NCBI GenBank assembly: GCA_028712345.1
Contig: JAQTQF010000005.1
Location: 1 to 17,637 of the forward strand
DNA from: Phycisphaerae bacterium
GTDB lineage: Bacteria; Planctomycetota; Phycisphaerae; Sedimentisphaerales; UBA12454
Reading direction: 5' to 3'
Length of the DNA stretch: 17,637 nucleotides
Shown here: one piece after another, positions 7,714-14,586 of the stretch
Numbering within the stretch: position 1 is the first letter of the stretch
Layout of the letters: every line of letters begins with the position of its first letter
Program-made: the position numbers and the translations under genes
The notes under the pieces: model-generated
What the model saw: the letters and a program-made list of their open reading frames with translations, nothing else
Database searches by the model: none
What the model was told of the DNA's origin: nothing

Positions 7714-7732
7714 TTGTTATCCTATACGATAA

Positions 7733-9112
7733 TTATTTAGGCATAAGTTTTTTCTGTCTGGCGGTAAGAATTTTACCGGTTTTTATGTAGCCGGCAACTT
7801 CGATATCGGCAGGACAGATATAACTGCAGCAGCCACACTCGATACAAACCGACATATTATATTCTTCGGCGACATCGAGCAGATTATGCTTTGCCGCGTG
7901 AGCGATTTTCGTCGGGTTAATATTCATCGGGCAAACTTCTATGCATCTTCCGCACCTGATGCAGGGCGTCTCTTTGGCTTTAATTCTGACACTGCCTATT
8001 TCCTTTGCGGTAAGAACAGTAATTGCGCCACTGGTTTTCGTTACCGGTATTGATAAGTCCGCGACGGCAAAACCCATCATCGGCCCGCCGAGAATTATCT
8101 TAACCGCATCGTCAGTCAATCCGCCTGCCAGTTCGATAAGTTCGCCTGCCGATATTCCTATGGGTACATAAAAATTGCCTGGGTTTTTAATACCGCTTCC
8201 GGAAACGGTAACGGCTCGATATGTAAGAGGAACATCAAGCACAACCGCTTCAGCAATTGCCGCGGCTGTCGCAACATTTGTTACAAGCACGCCTACCATC
8301 GGTGGAATCCCGCCAGCAGGTACATCAATATCGATAACCGATTTGATTAATTGTCTTTCGCCGCCCTGCGGATACTTTGTTTTGACCGCAACAATTTTGA
8401 TATCTTTTGCCGCGGGCATTTGTTCAATCACCTTCTTAAATGCCTCGATGGCTCTGGGCTTATTATCTTCTATGCCTATATATATATCTTTGCAGTTCAG
8501 GGCTTTTGCCGCCAGCATTGCGCCGGCAAGAATCTGATTTGTCCATTCGAGCATCATCCGGTAATCACAGGTAATGAACGGTTCACATTCACAGCCGTTG
8601 ATTATTACGGTATGAATCTGCGAATTCGGATTTGCCTTAAGTTTTACATTGGTCGGAAAACCCGCCCCTCCCATTCCGACAATACCCGCGTTGCGAACGG
8701 AGTCGAAAATCTTTTCAGCGGTGAATTTATCCGGGTTGAAGCTACTGTCAAACTTTGTCGAATTGTATTGCTTAGGCTGATTGTCCGGGTCCGAATCGAT
8801 AACAATTGCCTCGGCTCTTCCGAGCACAGGGTGTGAACAAAGGGTAATATCTTTTACCGTGCCGTTGACAGGCGAATGAATCGGAGCAGACACAAACGCC
8901 TCTGCAGCAGCGATTACCTGGCCGGCGGCTATATGATCTTTTTTATTTACAAGCGGTTTGCAAATCGCACCGATATGCTGACTGAGCATAACAGAGAGCT
9001 GCTTGGGAACAGCGATGGGCTTGATTTGACAATCTTCGCTTAACCGCTTGTAGTCGGGGGGGTGAACGCCTCCGCCGAATGTCAGTTTTCCAGTACGATT
9101 AATGTTTAGCAC
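7733..9112 (-). CDS. rnfC: RnfC, NADH/FMN-binding Fe-S subunit of Rnf
   Basis: The product is 459 aa. RnfC is the peripheral cytoplasmic subunit where NAD+ is reduced. It has the N-terminal FGGGVHPP motif (12-19) and the flavin/nucleotide loop GMGGAGFPT (146-154). NGCECEPFITCD lies at 172-183. Two 4Fe-4S clusters come from C384/C387/C390/C394 and C423/C426/C429/C433, each followed by CP. It lacks the long Ala/Lys-rich C-terminal extension of the E. coli protein. The start overlaps the preceding small gene by 14 bp. The gene order C-D-G-E-A-B is that of many anaerobes, unlike the A-B-C-D-G-E order of enterobacteria. Confidence 0.95.
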   Translation of the reverse strand: MLNINRTGKLTFGGGVHPPDYKRLSEDCQIKPIAVPKQLSVMLSQHIGAICKPLVNKKDHIAAGQVIAAAEAFVSAPIHSPVNGTVKDITLCSHPVLGRAEAIVIDSDPDNQPKQYNSTKFDSSFNPDKFTAEKIFDSVRNAGIVGMGGAGFPTNVKLKANPNSQIHTVIINGCECEPFITCDYRMMLEWTNQILAGAMLAAKALNCKDIYIGIEDNKPRAIEAFKKVIEQMPAAKDIKIVAVKTKYPQGGERQLIKSVIDIDVPAGGIPPMVGVLVTNVATAAAIAEAVVLDVPLTYRAVTVSGSGIKNPGNFYVPIGISAGELIELAGGLTDDAVKIILGGPMMGFAVADLSIPVTKTSGAITVLTAKEIGSVRIKAKETPCIRCGRCIEVCPMNINPTKIAHAAKHNLLDVAEEYNMSVCIECGCCSYICPADIEVAGYIKTGKILTARQKKLMPK

Positions 9113-9374
9113 TCCATAATTTCAAAATTAAAAGGTACAAACCTACAACAGCAACAGCAGTAACAAGAGCAAGCATATTCCGGCCGGACGAATTGGTAAT
9201 TCTTTCAGAAAAAATTTTTTCCGTCGCCGCAATCGTAACAATAAAAAAAATCAACGGCAGCAGTATCGCCGTTATAACTTTCAGTAAAATCGAAGGAGAT
9301 TTCGACTTGCCAAGTTTTTCATATATCGCCTGGCAACTATTCTTCTGGCCGCAGTTGTCGCATTGCCGGTCCAT
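9099..9374 (-). CDS. small Cys-motif protein with two membrane helices heading the rnf operon, possibly RseC-like
   Basis: The product is 91 aa from the ATG at 9374, which has an AGG 8 nt upstream; a GTG at 9383 would add three residues. Close to the N-terminus is CDNCGQKNSC (CxxCx5C; C5, C8, C14). Two hydrophobic helices follow, at about 28-55 and 67-87, and the C-terminus is short and basic. It is the first gene of the operon and overlaps rnfC by 14 bp, so it is very likely produced together with Rnf. RseC/MucC proteins, linked to Rnf-type complexes in proteobacteria, also combine an N-terminal Cys motif with two helices, but they are longer. The relationship is inferred from layout rather than clear similarity. 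The Cys set could bind a metal or Fe-S cluster or be redox active. Confidence 0.8.
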   Translation of the reverse strand: MDRQCDNCGQKNSCQAIYEKLGKSKSPSILLKVITAILLPLIFFIVTIAATEKIFSERITNSSGRNMLALVTAVAVVGLYLLILKLWSAKH

Positions 9375-9400
9375 TTTCTGCACCTATAAATAAAAGCGCT

Positions 9401-9429
9401 CTTATAAACGAAACTAATACTGCTTTCAA
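9401..9429 (-). promoter_or_regulatory. candidate sigma-70 promoter of the rnf operon
   Basis: Read on the minus strand, TTGAAA (9424-9429) and TATAAG (9401-9406) are separated by exactly 17 bp. The -10 matches at 5 of 6 positions and the -35 at 4 of 6. The predicted transcript would start about 20 nt before the first gene of the operon. Confidence 0.6.
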
Positions 9430-9569
9430 GAATAATTAATTGGGCTGCCGACCAACAGTAAAATAGTTGAAAAGATTCGACTCTCGCCGACGAATTTTAA
9501 TAATCTGCCCATATAAACTTCCTAATTTTATATAAAAAAAGCTGAAAAGGCTAATGGACTTATCCCTAA

Positions 9570-9588
9570 ACATAGACCTTGTCTATGT
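9570..9588. promoter_or_regulatory. perfect 8-bp inverted repeat, candidate operator
   Basis: ACATAGAC-CTT-GTCTATGT is a perfect dyad in the divergent region between the rnf operon and the sigma-54 activator. Its centre is 20 bp upstream of the TTGACA at 9599, a typical position for an activator. It has no T tract, so a terminator is unlikely. The binding protein is unknown. Confidence 0.5.
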
Positions 9589-9598
9589 AACATCTTAT

Positions 9599-9631
9599 TT
9601 GACAAAAGGATAGGATTTGTAGTCCTATAAT
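9599..9631 (+). promoter_or_regulatory. consensus promoter elements with a long spacer and internal dyad
   Basis: A perfect TTGACA (9599-9604) and a perfect TATAAT (9626-9631) are 21 bp apart, longer than the usual 16-18. The dyad ATAGGAT-TTGTA-GTCCTAT (9610-9628) fills much of the spacer. An over-long spacer with an internal dyad is the architecture of MerR-family promoters, although those usually have 19-20 bp. It points toward the sigma-54 activator gene. Confidence 0.45.
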
Positions 9632-9691
9632 ATGAAGTTTTTTACAAAAAAGACTGCCATGGCACATTTTTCCTAAAGTACCACTTTTGCC

Positions 9692-9720
9692 TTGATTTAC
9701 TTTATAGGACGCGATAGAAT
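9692..9720 (+). promoter_or_regulatory. second candidate promoter for the sigma-54 activator
   Basis: TTGATT (9692-9697), 17 bp, TAGAAT (9715-9720). The spacing is optimal and the -10 matches at 5 of 6 positions. ATAGGAC (9704-9710), the same hexamer as in the dyad at 9610-9628, lies in the spacer. Confidence 0.45.
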
Positions 9721-9755
9721 GTTGGTTGTATTAAAATAGGAAGGAGTTTGGAGGC

Positions 9756-9818
9756 GTGAGAAGACCGTTTTCTGCCCGGGCTCCCCTTGTAAACAAAAAC
9801 TGGCGTACCGAACAGTGA
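9756..9818 (+). CDS. possible 20-codon leader peptide upstream of the sigma-54 activator
   Basis: A GTG at 9756 lies 9 nt after AAGGAG (9741-9746), and a second purine-rich GGAGG is at 9750-9754. The frame reads 20 codons to a TGA at 9816 and encodes a short basic peptide (RRPFSARAPLVNKNWRTEQ after the start). The best ribosome-binding site of the region therefore belongs to this ORF and not to the activator gene 47 bp further on. It could be a leader peptide or simply chance. Confidence 0.3.
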   Translation: MRRPFSARAPLVNKNWRTEQ

Positions 9819-9835
9819 TAATTCCAAGTACGCCA
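9801..9835 (+). promoter_or_regulatory. hairpin in the 5' leader of the sigma-54 activator
   Basis: TGGCGTAC (9801-9808) pairs perfectly with GTACGCCA (9828-9835) around a 19-nt loop. The stem covers the last codons of the possible leader ORF and the loop holds its TGA. The structure ends 30 nt before the activator ATG. No T tract follows. I do not recognise a known riboswitch class. Confidence 0.4.
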
Positions 9836-9865
9836 AAGTAGTGAGGCAGTTTTTCTGCGCGTACT

Positions 9866-10894
9866 ATGGAAAGGGCGAAAGAAAAATTTACGCAGCGGAG
9901 TGCTGGTTTAACGGGTGATGCTCTGATTCAGGAGCGGGGGCGGGTTATGCGCAGCGGCTTTGTCGTCGGCGCTTCGGCGGCTTTTGAATCAATCCTCGAA
10001 ACAGTCAATGCCGTCGCAGCAAGGCAATGTTCTATGATCATTGTTGGCGAAACCGGCGCCGGTAAAGAGATGATTGCCCGTCGGATACATTCCTGCAGCG
10101 ACAGAGCGGATAAGGTTTTTGTCCCTGTCGATTGCACAACACTGACCGGTCAGTTGTTTGAAAGCCAGTTATTCGGTCATGTCCGCGGCGCATTTACCGG
10201 CGCCGTCAGTGATACGCTGGGTTTCTTCAGGGCCGCTGATGGCGGAACTATCTTCCTCGATGAAATAAGCGAAATCCCCCTCGATTTACAGGCGAAACTT
10301 TTGCGGGTTTTGCAGGAATCGACCGTTACCCCTGTCGGTTCGGTTAAGGCATTTCCAATAAATATTCGTGTCCTGTGCGCGACGAACAGAAACCTGAAAC
10401 AAATGGTTGATGAGGATAAATTCCGCGCAGATTTATATTATCGTCTTAATGTGGTAACCATTCATGTCCCGCCTTTAAGAGAAAGGCCTGAAGATGTTTT
10501 GGCGCTTGCCGAGCATTTTCTTGCCCGCCAGGCCGAACTTTACAACGAACCTTACAAAGCGCTTTCCGATGAGGCCAAAAAGCTTCTTGTCGATTATAAC
10601 TGGCCGGGCAATGTTCGTGAATTGGCTAATGTAATGGAACGGGCTTATGTGCTAACAGACACGGAAATGATTATGCCCGCGGCATTTCCTACCGAAATCA
10701 TTGTCTCTATTCCTGCCGCGGGCGGCAGGCCTCGCCTTCCGACACTCGATGAAGCTCAGCGAAAGGTTATTATCCATACCCTTAATGCAACAAGCGGCAA
10801 GAGAATAGCTGCAGCGAAAATTCTTGGGCTGGAACGAAGGAAATTAAACCGATTAATGGAGAAACTCAATATTCCTTCCAAACAAACGGAATGA
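9866..10894 (+). CDS. sigma-54-dependent transcriptional activator without receiver domain (PspF-like layout)
   Basis: The product is 342 aa. It is a bacterial enhancer-binding protein that uses ATP to open sigma-54 RNA polymerase promoters. The AAA+ domain spans about 33-262. It has Walker A GETGAGKE (61-68), the sigma-54 contact loop GAFTGA (108-113), Walker B GGTIFLDEI (126-134), an arginine-finger region FRADLYYRL (186-194) and sensor II WPGNVREL (246-253). A Fis-type helix-turn-helix covers about 296-335. The N-terminus is only about 32 residues, so there is no receiver, GAF or PAS sensor. Control must come from a separate protein or from expression level. The ATG at 9866 lacks a ribosome-binding site; an in-frame ATG at 9947 is an alternative. 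The gene is divergent from rnf, and a link to rnf is possible but unproven. Confidence 0.92.
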   Translation: MERAKEKFTQRSAGLTGDALIQERGRVMRSGFVVGASAAFESILETVNAVAARQCSMIIVGETGAGKEMIARRIHSCSDRADKVFVPVDCTTLTGQLFESQLFGHVRGAFTGAVSDTLGFFRAADGGTIFLDEISEIPLDLQAKLLRVLQESTVTPVGSVKAFPINIRVLCATNRNLKQMVDEDKFRADLYYRLNVVTIHVPPLRERPEDVLALAEHFLARQAELYNEPYKALSDEAKKLLVDYNWPGNVRELANVMERAYVLTDTEMIMPAAFPTEIIVSIPAAGGRPRLPTLDEAQRKVIIHTLNATSGKRIAAAKILGLERRKLNRLMEKLNIPSKQTE

Positions 10895-10924
10895 AAAAGC
10901 CCCGAATCTGTTTGCCGGATTCGG
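10894..10924 (-). terminator. rho-independent terminator of the TPR lipoprotein gene
   Basis: On the minus strand CCGAATC and GATTCGG form a 7-bp stem around a 9-nt loop, followed by GGGCTTTTT. It lies about 40 bp beyond the stop of the TPR lipoprotein gene and reaches the stop codon of the convergent sigma-54 activator gene. On the plus strand no T tract follows. Confidence 0.7.
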
Positions 10925-10962
10925 AGCATTGGACATCCTGGGGCAGCAACTGCAGAAAATTT

Positions 10963-11670
10963 CTATTTTTGTTCCTCTAATTTTTTTTCGGCCATTTTAT
11001 CAAGCTTTTTTATATCTCTCGGTTTCTTCTTCGGCGTCTCAACTCTTACGCCAAGTCTGCCGAGTTCGCCGGCAATTTCCGCCTGCGACGGGTCGAGCTC
11101 AAAGGCTCTTCTAAGATAAATTTCCGCATTTGTATCATCTTTCTTGAGCAGATAGTAATAACCTATCTGTTTATTTATCACTACCGAATTCGGCGCCAGA
11201 TTATGAGCCTGCTTGAAACAAGCCAGCGTATATTCATCAAGGCCTCTTTCCTGAAAAGCCCTGCCCAAAAGTAATGAATGTTTGGCGCTAATACTCGCCT
11301 GGCTCATATACATATCAGCAACGACTTCGCTTCTCGATTGATCGCCCTTGTCAATCAGCAGCCTGATTATTGAAGCCTGTGCTTCGTGATGCATTGGGTC
11401 AAACGCAAGGGCTTTGTTGTATTCCCACTCAGCTTTGTCCCACAGGCCTTCGCTATGGTATAATCTGCCCAGTTCATAGTGAGCCTTGGGATTTTCATAT
11501 TTACGGTCAAGGTCTTTTAGTAAAACGGCTTTTTGCTTGTCCTGTACGCCTGTAAGCTCCTTATCGGTTACTTTCTCACCATACATTGTCTTTTGCTTAT
11601 TTTGAGTACAGCCTGAAGCAAGTATCAGCAGAGCAAAAACTGTCAGCAGGATTTTAGAAGTTCGTGTCAT
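10963..11670 (-). CDS. TPR-repeat lipoprotein
   Basis: The product is 235 aa. A lipoprotein signal peptide ends in LASGC (C21), so the protein is exported and lipid-anchored. Tetratricopeptide repeats lie at about 61-94, 129-162 and 163-196, with typical residues such as AHYELGRLYHSEGLWDKAEWEYNKAL and ALxxDP endings. A Lys-rich tail (214-235) ends the protein. TPRs mediate protein-protein contacts; similar lipoproteins help assemble pili or other envelope complexes, but no partner can be named here. AAAGGA 7 nt before the ATG supports the start. The gene lies 87 bp downstream of gyrB with its own candidate promoter, so it is probably expressed separately. Confidence 0.85.
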   Translation of the reverse strand: MTRTSKILLTVFALLILASGCTQNKQKTMYGEKVTDKELTGVQDKQKAVLLKDLDRKYENPKAHYELGRLYHSEGLWDKAEWEYNKALAFDPMHHEAQASIIRLLIDKGDQSRSEVVADMYMSQASISAKHSLLLGRAFQERGLDEYTLACFKQAHNLAPNSVVINKQIGYYYLLKKDDTNAEIYLRRAFELDPSQAEIAGELGRLGVRVETPKKKPRDIKKLDKMAEKKLEEQK

Positions 11671-11708
11671 ATCCCAATCCTTTCCTTTCTATTCGTCCTA
11701 TCTGATTA

Positions 11709-11738
11709 TTAGTATGACAACTGCACAGTGTTTTTCAA
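11709..11738 (-). promoter_or_regulatory. candidate promoter of the TPR lipoprotein gene
   Basis: On the minus strand TTGAAA (11733-11738) and TACTAA (11709-11714) are 18 bp apart, in the gap after gyrB. The -10 is weak (3 of 6). Confidence 0.35.
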
Positions 11739-11757
11739 GTTAAAAACCATAAACACT

Positions 11758-14190
11758 TTAAATATCAAGATTTTGCACTTCCAGCGCGTGTTCCTGAATG
11801 TAGTTTCTCCGTTTTTCCACGTCGTCGCCCATCAGGATGCTAAACAGCCTGTCCGCCTCGCCGGCATCGTCGAGTGTAACCTGCAAAAGCGTCCGCCTGG
11901 ACGGGTCCATCGTCGTTTCCCAGAGTTGCTCGGCATTCATTTCGCCCAGACCCTTGAATCGCTTTATTTCGATACCCTTGCCGCCGATATGTCTGATACC
12001 TGAGGCAACCTGTTCAAGTGAAACTATTTCAAATTCCTCGTTTTCGTTAATCAGTCTGAATTTTGTCGGCACCGCTTCTCCGGAAACGGTTCTTTCGGCC
12101 TTGAGCAGAAAATCCTTGAAATCCAGCCCGAATTTCTCCTTGAGTTTTTCATTAACGGTATTTGACCTGCTGACTTCGTGGAGTTCTTCGGCGCTGACTT
12201 TTTCAAACTGGCCATCCTGTTCTCCGCCGCCTATCGCCTCAACCTGAGTTCTCTTTTTCTCAAATTCCTTTCTATCACGAAAGAAATCGCTCTGCCCTTC
12301 AAAGCGGATATGATACTCCGGCAGATTGTTGCCATCATAATGATTTTGGACAAATTGCTTAAATATAATTCCTCTTCTTTCAAGCACTGAAATATTGCGT
12401 TCCAAATCACTGAGCAGTTTTACAAGCTCTTTAAGTTCGCCTCCGGCAATTTTCCGTTTTTTGCCGTTTTCGCTTATTATCAATTCCGTCCCTTCGATGC
12501 CTCGCGAAATCATCCGTTTTCGCATTTCCTGCTCTGTCAGAATATATTCGCTTTTTTTCTTTCCCTTAATGGAAAGTTCATACAACGGCGGCTGTGCAAT
12601 ATAAATAACATCATGCTCGAATAGCTCCGGCATCTGCCTGAAAAGGAAGGTAAGAAGCAGCGTTCTGATATGCGCTCCGTCAACATCAGCATCTGTCATC
12701 AGGACAAGTTTTCCATACCGGCATTTAGTGAAATCAAATTCATCTGTGCCAATGCCCGTTCCCAGCGCACTGATAATAGTTCGTATTTCCTCGTGCGCCA
12801 GCATTTTTTCAAGCCTTGCTTTTTCAACATTGAGGATTTTACCTCTAAGGGGAAGTATTGCCTGAATATTTCTGTCTCTGCCGCCTTTTGCGCTTCCTCC
12901 TGCCGAATCGCCCTCAACAAGAAAGAGTTCGGTGTCGGCAATTTCTTTACTGGCACAGTCCCATAGTTTGCCCGGCAGCGCTCCGCCGCCGAGTGCTCCC
13001 TTTCTGCGGGTAAGCTCCCTTGCTTTTCGAGCGGCCTCTCTTGCAGCGGCGGCCTGAATAGCCTTTGTCAGGACCTTTTTTGCCTGGCCGGGGTTTTCCT
13101 CAAGATAATTGGAAAGCTGCTCATTTACCGTTGTTTCGACAAAACTGCCCATCTCAGGATTTGACAGCCTGACTTTCGTCTGAGCCTCAAAATGCGGGTC
13201 GGGAAGTTTGACTGAAATTACGGCCGTCAAGCCTTCACGAACATCTTCGCCGCTTGGGGGCTGAGCATTTTTTAGCAGATTTTCCTTGCGGGCATAAGCA
13301 TTCATTGTTCGCGTAAGAGCCGTTTTGAAACCGCTCATATGTGTTCCGCCATCAATGTTTCTAATGTTATTTGCGAACGCCAGAACATTTTCCATATAAC
13401 TTGTGTTGTATTGCATCGCTACTTCGCAGGACATTCCTGTTTGAGGGTCGTCTTTGGAAAAATAAATAACCTCCGAATGCAGCGCGTCTTTGCCGTCGTT
13501 GAGGTGTTTAACAAATTGTTTTAGTCCGTCTTCAAAATGAAAAACTTCCTTTTTATCGCTTCTGTCATCCTGAAAAGTGATTTTAACGCCGGCATTGAGA
13601 TACGCCACTTCGCGAATTCTCTTATGCAGCGTGTCGTAATCAAAAGTAATATCCCCGAAAATTTCCTCGTCCGGCAGAAATTTTATACAAGTTCCCTGCT
13701 TAGCGGAAGGCCCAATATGTTGAACGGTACTTTTCGCTGCTCCACGATGACATTCGAAATGCCAGTGTCCGCCATCACGATAAACATCCGCTTCAAGCCA
13801 TTCACTAAGGGTGTTAACCACGCTGACACCAACGCCGTGCAGGCCGCCGGAAACTTTATATGTCTTATGGTCGAACTTGCCGCCGGAATGAAGCGTTGTT
13901 AAAACTACTTCCAAGGCGCTTTTGCCGGCTTCTTTATGCATATCAACCGGAATTCCACTGCCGTTATCTTCAACTGAGCAGCTGCCGTCAATATGTACGC
14001 GAACTATTATTGCATCGCATCTGCCGGCCAGGGCTTCGTCGATGGAATTATCCAGAACCTCATAAACAAGATGGTGTAAGCCGCCCTGCTGGCGATTGCC
14101 GATATACATCTCGGGCCGTTTACGAACTGCATCGAGCCCCGCAAGAATTTTTATACTGCTGGCATCATAACTATGTGCTTTTTCGGTCAT
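11758..14190 (-). CDS. gyrB: DNA gyrase subunit B
   Basis: The product is 810 aa, close to the long Gram-negative form of about 804. GyrB powers negative supercoiling by ATP hydrolysis together with GyrA. The GHKL ATPase shows EVLDNSIDEALAG (44-56), DNGSGIP (75-81) and GGLHGVGVS (115-123). QTKVRLSNPE at 337-346 lies in the transducer domain. The TOPRIM metal site is E426 in LVEGDSAGG, with D500, D502 and D504 in TDADVDGAH. After it comes the roughly 165-residue insertion typical of Gram-negative GyrB (about 555-735). The C-terminal FKGLGEMNAEQLWETTMDP motif is at 745-763. Its place beside dnaN and dciA favours GyrB over ParE. It starts 25 bp after dciA. Confidence 0.96.
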   Translation of the reverse strand: MTEKAHSYDASSIKILAGLDAVRKRPEMYIGNRQQGGLHHLVYEVLDNSIDEALAGRCDAIIVRVHIDGSCSVEDNGSGIPVDMHKEAGKSALEVVLTTLHSGGKFDHKTYKVSGGLHGVGVSVVNTLSEWLEADVYRDGGHWHFECHRGAAKSTVQHIGPSAKQGTCIKFLPDEEIFGDITFDYDTLHKRIREVAYLNAGVKITFQDDRSDKKEVFHFEDGLKQFVKHLNDGKDALHSEVIYFSKDDPQTGMSCEVAMQYNTSYMENVLAFANNIRNIDGGTHMSGFKTALTRTMNAYARKENLLKNAQPPSGEDVREGLTAVISVKLPDPHFEAQTKVRLSNPEMGSFVETTVNEQLSNYLEENPGQAKKVLTKAIQAAAAREAARKARELTRRKGALGGGALPGKLWDCASKEIADTELFLVEGDSAGGSAKGGRDRNIQAILPLRGKILNVEKARLEKMLAHEEIRTIISALGTGIGTDEFDFTKCRYGKLVLMTDADVDGAHIRTLLLTFLFRQMPELFEHDVIYIAQPPLYELSIKGKKKSEYILTEQEMRKRMISRGIEGTELIISENGKKRKIAGGELKELVKLLSDLERNISVLERRGIIFKQFVQNHYDGNNLPEYHIRFEGQSDFFRDRKEFEKKRTQVEAIGGGEQDGQFEKVSAEELHEVSRSNTVNEKLKEKFGLDFKDFLLKAERTVSGEAVPTKFRLINENEEFEIVSLEQVASGIRHIGGKGIEIKRFKGLGEMNAEQLWETTMDPSRRTLLQVTLDDAGEADRLFSILMGDDVEKRRNYIQEHALEVQNLDI

Positions 14191-14215
14191 TGTTTTCCGT
14201 TTCCCTTTCCGCAGA

Positions 14216-14581
14216 CTATTTTGAACAGAGAAGTTTTATTTCTCTGATATCCGATGAAGGACTTTGCGTTTGCAATTTCTCAATTATTTCGCTCAGCTGC
14301 ATTTGCAGGGTATACATATACGGTCCCGGCGAAACCCTGAGCTTTAGTATGCCGCCTTTAATTGATTCTATTCTGCAGTTTTGAGCAAGCGTCTCGCCAA
14401 CTGCCTGATTAAAAGCCTGCGGTATAGATATATTGCGCCTTGCAGGCTTTGCACTTTTTTTGATGAACCGCTGAAGCTCATTTGTTATCTCGGTGATTTT
14501 TCTCGGCACAGGGCGTTTCAGCTTTAATGCCTTGTTTGCCTTGGCAAGTAACAGCTCATCATCCATAACTACACTACTCAC
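14216..14581 (-). CDS. dciA: DciA/DUF721-family protein
   Basis: The product is 121 aa. The DUF721 core is seen as FNQAVGETLAQNCRIESIKGGILKLRVSPGPYMYTLQMQLSEIIEKLQ (about 57-104). This resembles the family pattern of an AVG turn, a gly-containing beta hairpin and a helix. DciA proteins help load or operate the replicative helicase DnaB in bacteria without DnaC or DnaI. The gene sits between dnaN and gyrB, 5 bp after dnaN, and a similar neighbourhood is known in actinobacteria. The start could be the GTG at 14581 or the ATG at 14566. The usual N-terminal Trp of the motif is replaced by Phe. The family call is fairly sure from sequence and context. Confidence 0.8.
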   Translation of the reverse strand: MSSVVMDDELLLAKANKALKLKRPVPRKITEITNELQRFIKKSAKPARRNISIPQAFNQAVGETLAQNCRIESIKGGILKLRVSPGPYMYTLQMQLSEIIEKLQTQSPSSDIREIKLLCSK

Positions 14582-14586
14582 TTGTA

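Noticed and set aside
3898..9112. Na+-translocating NQR complex instead of Rnf
   Set aside because: RnfB and RnfC with ferredoxin-type clusters are present and there is no NqrF or NqrA-type gene.
9660..9675. sigma-54 promoter suggested by TGGCAC at 9660
   Set aside because: The -24 element matches, but the required GC of the -12 element is absent at the right distance (TCCT in place of TTGC).
11758..14190. ParE rather than GyrB
   Set aside because: The long TOPRIM insertion and the position next to dnaN and dciA fit GyrB better.
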